Shown here one piece after another: positions 4,850-8,917 of a stretch of 8,917 nucleotides of DNA. Each line of letters starts with the position of its first letter. The first letter of the stretch is position 1. Source of the stretch: Planctomycetaceae bacterium (GTDB lineage: Bacteria; Planctomycetota; Planctomycetia; Pirellulales; UBA1268); assembly GCA_018694455.1 (NCBI GenBank), contig JABHNP010000238.1, positions 1-8,917 on the forward strand. Direction: 5' to 3'. The notes beneath the pieces are model-generated. The model was not told where the DNA came from. It saw only the letters and a list, made by a program, of their open reading frames with translations, and searched no databases. Both the position numbers and the translations under genes were made by a program.

Positions 4850-7481
4850 TTCTAGAGCGTCCTGCTTGTTTTTGCATGACAACTGTTGGGTCATCCGGCC
4901 ACGCATGCTTCGGATACCGGTTTTTCATTTCTTTTCGCACAGTAGGGTACGTATTCAACCAGAAACTCATCAGGTCATTTGTTCGTTGTTGCGGCTTATT
5001 GTTTGGCCCCAACAGTTGGATCGCGAGCGCAACTTCTCCATCAACAAGCCCTGGTATTTCGGCAACACCAAAGAGTTCTTGAATACGGATCCGAACTTCA
5101 GGCTGACTGTCTGTCGTATACTCAATTTTATATCTTTTCCCATTTCTGAGCAGACATTGAACTGGCGCCAGCCGATTGACTAAGGCCACAACATCATCTC
5201 CTAGCAAAGTTGAGAAGAGAATCATCCAATTTGTCTTCCGTATATCTTCAAATGAGCGAAACCCATGTGAATCGTTTCGTATGGAGCGAATAAGTGATTC
5301 TGTGTCGAGCCCTCGTTTGAGCTTTTCTGCAATACCATTTCGCTTTTCTTGCAGCACCTGCCGAAGCCATCGTGCACGTTGGAGGAAACTCGCTGCTTCT
5401 GTTTTTTCTTCTGGCAGCACTTCGAGCGGCTTGCGAAGTGCTTCCTCAAACAATACATCGAGTGCTTGAGTTTCGTCCTTAATCGGCTGAGGTGATTCTT
5501 CCAGAATGAGTCCATGCCATGACACTTTCCTCTTGCCCTCAAGCCGTTTTTTAGCGCGACTAAATGCCACATCATAAAGAACTGAAACATGCTCCTGAAA
5601 AGGGCCGTCGACCGTAAGCCACTGCGGTTCAACTGCTGAAGCAGACCGAACTGTGACTTCACTTTTTGAATCATCAATATCAATCGCGATGAAAAACTTC
5701 TCATGTCGTACGCAGCTCTTCTTGTCCAGCCGTACCCCCCGCCCACCAACCATTGTTCCACGTTCTGATGAGCCAGCCCGAACACGACACAGACGATCTG
5801 GAAAAGCTGCCAGGAAGACCTGCCGAAAAACCTTTTCGATATTCGAGGCCTGTGGGCTGCAGGCCTGTGAAGCGACCTGAAAGTACTGCTCGGCCGCCCG
5901 AAGAACAGAGTTGGCGGCACCAAAGTGAATCGGTGGTAAACCAGACATGTTGATGTCAGTACGACTTTTACTGAAGTGCTGCATCACACGCACTTTTTCC
6001 CAAAGATCTGAACGAACATTCGCCTCGGTAGTATCACGTGGTCCAAGCCCAGACCGACCGCCAGACCGACCGCCAGCCCGAAAAGGATCACGCTCAGTGA
6101 GCAGTGCGGCCGCCAGCGCTACCTCACGCAGAACCCCTCTCCGTTCGCCCTCAACAAGTAAGCTTGCCAGTCTCGGATGCAGTGGCAGACTCGCAATGTC
6201 CCTACCCCGGTCTGTCACATCATATGAAAGCACGGCACCTTCCTGTCTCTCATGAAGACAACCCAACCCTACAAGAAGTTGGTGGCCCCGCGCCAGCAAC
6301 TCATGAGATGGTTCATCCAGCCATGGGAACGCCTCAGCCTGCCCGAGCACCTTTAGCATTAAAATCGCTTGGGCGAGATCTGCCCGCAGAACTTCAGGCC
6401 GCTCAAATTGTGGACGTCGCTGATGCGCAGCTTCGTTCCAGAGACGCCAGCATCTGCCGGCTATGGTCCTTCCAGCCCTTCCCGCACGTTGCTCCGCTGA
6501 TGCCTGAGAAATTGCCAGCGTTTGCAGTTGAGGCAACCCTGTCGCTGAAGATACATGCAGCTGTCTGGCCAGACCACTATCAATGACGGCCGTAACCCCT
6601 GGAATAGTCACTGACGTTTCTGCAATATTTGTAGCAAGAATAATCTTACGGCGACCATCATCTTGCAAAGCTTCATCCTGCTGCTCTGCTGGAAGGTCAC
6701 CAAAAAGCTTAACAAGACGATGACCTGCACGTACTACATCTGCTTCAACTATCTTCGCTGTTGCAAATATTTCTCCAACACCAGGTAGGAAAACAAGTAC
6801 GTGGCCCGACGTCTGGTGTAACGCCTTGGGTATAGTTTGCTGAACGACATCTGGCAGATTTCTAGGCGAAATCTCCAAACCAATATTTTTTGCGTACGTA
6901 ACTTCGACAGGATGCACACGAGCAGTCGCGGTAATTACTTCAGCTCCATTGAGAAATCGAGTAAGCCCTCCCGCATCAAGTGTGGCACTCATGATTATTA
7001 TTAATAAGTCCGGTCGCTTTTTATCACGGAGTCGCTTCAGCATGCCCAAGAGGAGATCCATATCGAGTGACCGCTCATGGAATTCATCAAGAACAACACA
7101 GCCAACATCAGATAACGCAGGGTCTGTGACAAACTGGCGAAGAAGGACACCCGTTGTCTGCACACAGAGGGTTGTTGCCTGAGATACTTGTGAGTCGAAA
7201 CGCACCCGATATCCAACCTCTTCGCCGACTCGACATCCGCGTATAGTTGCAATCTGTCGTGCAATGGTTCGCGCAGCAAACCGCCGAGGCTGTACCAAGA
7301 CGACCTCTCCCCTCCCACGAAGGGAGTCCAGTATCGCCGCTGGGACCAACAGTGTTTTCCCCGAACCCGGGGGCGCACAGACAATTACCGGACCTAACTT
7401 GGCAGCCGCCACTACATCTGAAAGAACACCTGCAACGGGTAGATTATTGGGAAAGTCTTCAACATCTGTGCATTTGTTCAT
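4842..7481 (-). CDS. hrpB: ATP-dependent helicase HrpB
   Basis: 879 residues, slightly longer than Escherichia coli HrpB (about 810). DExH-box superfamily 2 nucleic-acid helicase; its cellular role is poorly defined across bacteria. Motifs in order: I APPGSGKT (36-43), Ia QPRRFAAR (64-71), II DEFH (132-135, the normal HrpB variant of DEAH), III SAT (165-167), IV VLVFLPGVGEI (228-238), V ATNIAETSVTIPGV (283-296), VI QRAGRAGR (331-338). The helicase-associated ratchet region follows, then the HrpB-specific C-terminal domain: FPDRLCRVR, GRGVRL, IRIQELFGVAEIPG, NDLMSFW, and the family hallmark RYPKHAWPDDP near residues 856-866. All motors and the hallmark end are intact. The start ATG at 7481 has no Shine-Dalgarno sequence; no better start exists before motif I. 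A tandem GGRSGGRS insertion is at about 470-477. The stop overlaps the next gene. Confidence 0.95.
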   Translation of the reverse strand: MNKCTDVEDFPNNLPVAGVLSDVVAAAKLGPVIVCAPPGSGKTLLVPAAILDSLRGRGEVVLVQPRRFAARTIARQIATIRGCRVGEEVGYRVRFDSQVSQATTLCVQTTGVLLRQFVTDPALSDVGCVVLDEFHERSLDMDLLLGMLKRLRDKKRPDLLIIIMSATLDAGGLTRFLNGAEVITATARVHPVEVTYAKNIGLEISPRNLPDVVQQTIPKALHQTSGHVLVFLPGVGEIFATAKIVEADVVRAGHRLVKLFGDLPAEQQDEALQDDGRRKIILATNIAETSVTIPGVTAVIDSGLARQLHVSSATGLPQLQTLAISQASAEQRAGRAGRTIAGRCWRLWNEAAHQRRPQFERPEVLRADLAQAILMLKVLGQAEAFPWLDEPSHELLARGHQLLVGLGCLHERQEGAVLSYDVTDRGRDIASLPLHPRLASLLVEGERRGVLREVALAAALLTERDPFRAGGRSGGRSGLGPRDTTEANVRSDLWEKVRVMQHFSKSRTDINMSGLPPIHFGAANSVLRAAEQYFQVASQACSPQASNIEKVFRQVFLAAFPDRLCRVRAGSSERGTMVGGRGVRLDKKSCVRHEKFFIAIDIDDSKSEVTVRSASAVEPQWLTVDGPFQEHVSVLYDVAFSRAKKRLEGKRKVSWHGLILEESPQPIKDETQALDVLFEEALRKPLEVLPEEKTEAASFLQRARWLRQVLQEKRNGIAEKLKRGLDTESLIRSIRNDSHGFRSFEDIRKTNWMILFSTLLGDDVVALVNRLAPVQCLLRNGKRYKIEYTTDSQPEVRIRIQELFGVAEIPGLVDGEVALAIQLLGPNNKPQQRTNDLMSFWLNTYPTVRKEMKNRYPKHAWPDDPTVVMQKQAGRSRNA
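6051..6074 (-). repeat. 12-base tandem duplication inside hrpB
   Basis: Plus-strand AGACCGACCGCC occurs twice head to tail (6051-6062 and 6063-6074), encoding GGRS-GGRS in HrpB at about residues 470-477. It falls just after the ERDPF motif, in a region that is a flexible linker in HrpB proteins. The copies are identical and in frame, as expected from recent replication slippage. Confidence 0.8.
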
Positions 7482-7544
7482 GGTGCCAATAAATGAATAA
7501 AATTTGACAGCGGACGCCGGCGACGAGTTTGCTATAACTACATT
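7482..7544. promoter_or_regulatory. Divergent intergenic region between hrpB and the aminopeptidase
   Basis: These 63 bases must hold the start signals for both genes. Neither start codon has a Shine-Dalgarno sequence. The plus strand has a good extended -10 (see 7530-7538). For hrpB I see only TTTATT (7493-7488 on the minus strand), 6 bases before the ATG, a 4-of-6 match to TATAAT. An 8-base perfect palindrome, CGCCGGCG (7515-7522), sits between the two and could be a regulator site or chance. Confidence 0.5.
7530..7538 (+). promoter_or_regulatory. Extended -10 promoter element, likely leaderless mRNA
   Basis: TGCTATAAC matches the extended -10 consensus TGnTATAAT with one mismatch. Initiation 6-7 bases downstream falls on the ATG at 7545, which would give a leaderless transcript. 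TTGACA at 7504-7509 is a perfect -35 hexamer but lies 23 bases from the -10, too far for a standard promoter. The extended element may work without it. Confidence 0.45.
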
Positions 7545-8750
7545 ATGAGTACTGCAACAATGAAACTGACACCAATTGCACGACGTGCAATTGAAGACTT
7601 CCCGAACTTCGACCTAGAGAAACTACTCGGGACAGTATTTGAGCCAATACAAGGCTGCCGTGTGGCGATCCTAATTGATCTTGCTGATACCAGCCAGATG
7701 TACAACTATAGCTTTTTGAAGGATCCTGATCTTCCTATACAGAAAAAGGCCTATGAGGTTTTTCATCAAGGCCTGAAGCAGGGTCTCGCCGAAAAAATTG
7801 GTGTTACTGGTGGTGAGATGTTCGCCTATTGTGAAACTGGCGGAAGTAATCTCGACCTTCCTGATGAAGCAGTGGACGTCAACGGAGATATTATCTCACT
7901 TGAGAAGTCCGTGTACACAAAGTATGACTTGATCCTCTGTATTTCGACTTTTTCCGCCACGGCACCACTCACAGCTTCCGCGAAAAAATTCGGTTTTCGG
8001 GGTGCTACATTACATGGACTGAACGATACTATCCTTGCCACCGGGCTCGCTGTCGACTATCGAGAGGTCAGTATTGAAGCCGAAAAAATGCGGCTTGCCC
8101 TGACCAAGGCCGACTACTTTGAAATTGATTTCGAATTAGGAAACAACAATTATCAGTTGACGATCCAGTGTGGTGGACAAGAAGCACAAAAGAGTCATGG
8201 GCTTTGCCTAGGGAAAACACCTGACATTGCGAATTTGCCAGCCGGCGAGGTTTATTTCGTACCCACTGGTGCATCTGGTAAATTTCCGATGAAATTCGAC
8301 GATGGTACTGTCGCTATTATGGACGTTGCTGATGGTCGAATTCACACAGCGACGTTTGTTACTGGAGACGCTACTTTGGTTGACGCGTTCAATCACAAAT
8401 TAAAAATAGATCCTGTCACCGGCGAAATTGGTGAACTTGGATTCGGCACACAAGATCTTCCAGTTTCTGGCCGGGACATCCAAGATGAAAAAGTTATCGG
8501 AACCCTCCACGTGGCCACTGGCCGCAGCGATCATCTTGGTGGACATCTCACTCCAGATTTATTTGCTGAAAAACTGCATGCGACCCATGATGACATCCTT
8601 TTTTCTCCGTCGAAAACTCCCGAGATATCTGTTAAACAAGCACGAATGGTGCGGGGTGGCTCGACAGAAGTCGTCATCCAAGACTTCGAACCTTCTAACT
8701 ATTTACGGGATGCAATTGGGTTACGGGATGCAGTCGAAGAACTTTCCTAG
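7545..8750 (+). CDS. M29-like metallo-aminopeptidase (leucyl aminopeptidase/aminopeptidase T family)
   Basis: 401 residues, cytosolic; no signal peptide. M29 enzymes remove N-terminal amino acids from peptides with two metal ions. The N-terminal region (1-200) is the less conserved alpha/beta part. The metal-binding half is clear: NLPAGEVYFVPTGASG (230-245, Glu235), GEIGELGFGTQ (293-303, Glu297), GTLHVATG (319-326, His322), and THDD (347-350, His348 and Asp350). The spacing of these five ligands fits aminopeptidase T. The position of its conserved active-site Tyr (7 residues after the first His) is Asp329, followed by His330, so activity or specificity may differ. The start at 7545 has no ribosome binding site; ATG 7560 (MKLTP) is an alternative, also without one. 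The C-terminus carries an in-frame repeat (LRDAIG/LRDAVE). The gene stands alone, divergent from hrpB and convergent with an AraC regulator. Confidence 0.85.
   Translation: MSTATMKLTPIARRAIEDFPNFDLEKLLGTVFEPIQGCRVAILIDLADTSQMYNYSFLKDPDLPIQKKAYEVFHQGLKQGLAEKIGVTGGEMFAYCETGGSNLDLPDEAVDVNGDIISLEKSVYTKYDLILCISTFSATAPLTASAKKFGFRGATLHGLNDTILATGLAVDYREVSIEAEKMRLALTKADYFEIDFELGNNNYQLTIQCGGQEAQKSHGLCLGKTPDIANLPAGEVYFVPTGASGKFPMKFDDGTVAIMDVADGRIHTATFVTGDATLVDAFNHKLKIDPVTGEIGELGFGTQDLPVSGRDIQDEKVIGTLHVATGRSDHLGGHLTPDLFAEKLHATHDDILFSPSKTPEISVKQARMVRGGSTEVVIQDFEPSNYLRDAIGLRDAVEELS
8703..8732 (+). repeat. 18-base-period direct repeat at the aminopeptidase 3' end
   Basis: TTACGGGATGCA occurs at 8703-8714 and again at 8721-8732, exactly six codons apart. 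It encodes LRDAIG followed by LRDAVE, residues 387-398, just before the stop. This looks like a diverged in-frame duplication that lengthened the C-terminal tail. Confidence 0.7.
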
Positions 8751-8755
8751 GATTT

Positions 8756-8917
8756 TCAGTTCGCTGGAACAGTTGCAATATTGTGTCCCTGCCTAAAGGC
8801 CGCGGGTGCTATGCCAAACACTCTTTTGAAAGTCCGGGAGAACTGGTACTGGTCTTGATACCCGAGTCGTAATGCAGCGTCGCGAACCAAGATTTGTTCG
8901 TGAGCAAGCCATTCAGC
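8756..8917 (-). CDS. AraC-family transcriptional regulator, C-terminal fragment (5' part outside window)
   Basis: Only the last 53 residues and the TGA stop (8758-8756) are in the window. They carry the second helix-turn-helix of the AraC DNA-binding domain: an AEWLAHEQILVRDAALRLGY helix pair, then QDQYQFSRTFKRVFGIAPAAFRQ, matching the family signature GYxDxxxFSRxFKRxxGxxPxxxR. The sensor domain is outside, so the inducer is unknown; many such regulators in planctomycetes respond to sugars. A tail of 11 residues follows the domain. The gene converges on the aminopeptidase with only 5 bases between the two stops, so it is in a different transcription unit and need not regulate it. Confidence 0.85.
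   Translation of the reverse strand, partial: AEWLAHEQILVRDAALRLGYQDQYQFSRTFKRVFGIAPAAFRQGHNIATVPAN

Noticed and set aside
4850..4906. Longer starts of the unknown gene at 4891 and 4906
   Set aside because: They would overlap hrpB by about 50-65 bases. The 4849 start gives a typical stop/start overlap and has an AGGA upstream.
5222..5923. 233-codon minus-strand open frame inside hrpB in another frame
   Set aside because: The overlapping hrpB frame carries the family motifs here; this frame shows none.
6104..6586. 160-codon plus-strand open frame
   Set aside because: It lies entirely antisense to the conserved helicase core of hrpB and shows no recognisable family; it is a frame shadow.
7504..7538. 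TTGACA...TATAAC as a standard sigma-70 promoter
   Set aside because: The spacer is 23 bases, well outside the 16-18 range; only the extended -10 element is retained as a candidate.
8428..8796. 122-codon plus-strand open frame at the aminopeptidase end
   Set aside because: It is out of frame with the metal-ligand motifs of the aminopeptidase and runs into the antisense of the AraC gene.

Overview
The window looks like ordinary chromosome of a planctomycete or a close relative in the PVC superphylum. The main evidence is the secreted protein at the left edge. Its motifs LRYEPQPFKNTVGFW and ETGHFQNF, and its closing segment AGGYTVRIQP...DIRAVSIV, match a C-terminal module that I recall as very common after planctomycete sulfatases and glycoside hydrolases. 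Base composition is balanced and genes are tightly packed. I see no mobile element, CRISPR array, tRNA, rRNA or attachment site.

Left part (1-4204, minus strand): a compact four-gene operon. In order of transcription it reads: a D-isomer-specific 2-hydroxyacid dehydrogenase (start 4120), an Ldh_2/malate-lactate-type dehydrogenase (start 3090), a PfkB-family sugar kinase that is probably a 2-keto-3-deoxygluconate kinase (start 1974), and a secreted, possibly lipid-anchored carbohydrate-binding-like protein cut by the window edge (start 819). Gaps are 43, 18 and 57 bases. The 84-base gap upstream (4121-4204) holds only a weak promoter candidate and an AU-rich hairpin. The genes suggest catabolism of an acidic sugar: two NAD(P)-dependent oxidoreductases with opposite expected stereospecificity act on a 2-hydroxy/2-oxo acid, and the kinase feeds a 2-keto-3-deoxy sugar acid into the lower Entner-Doudoroff route. 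The substrate cannot be read from the sequence.

Middle part (4205-7481, minus strand): hrpB, a DExH-box ATP-dependent helicase of 879 residues, whose stop overlaps by 8 bases the start of a 214-residue protein I do not recognise. The two are probably translationally coupled.

Right part (7482-8917): a 63-base divergent intergenic region lies between hrpB and an M29-like metallo-aminopeptidase on the plus strand. Neither start has a Shine-Dalgarno sequence, and an extended -10 element sits 6 bases before the aminopeptidase ATG, which suggests a leaderless mRNA. The aminopeptidase ends 5 bases from the end of a convergent AraC-family regulator, of which only the last 53 codons (the second helix-turn-helix) are in the window.

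The best candidates for something not yet described are the dehydrogenase-pair/kinase/secreted-protein operon and the unknown protein coupled to hrpB. Neither is proven to be a new system from sequence alone.
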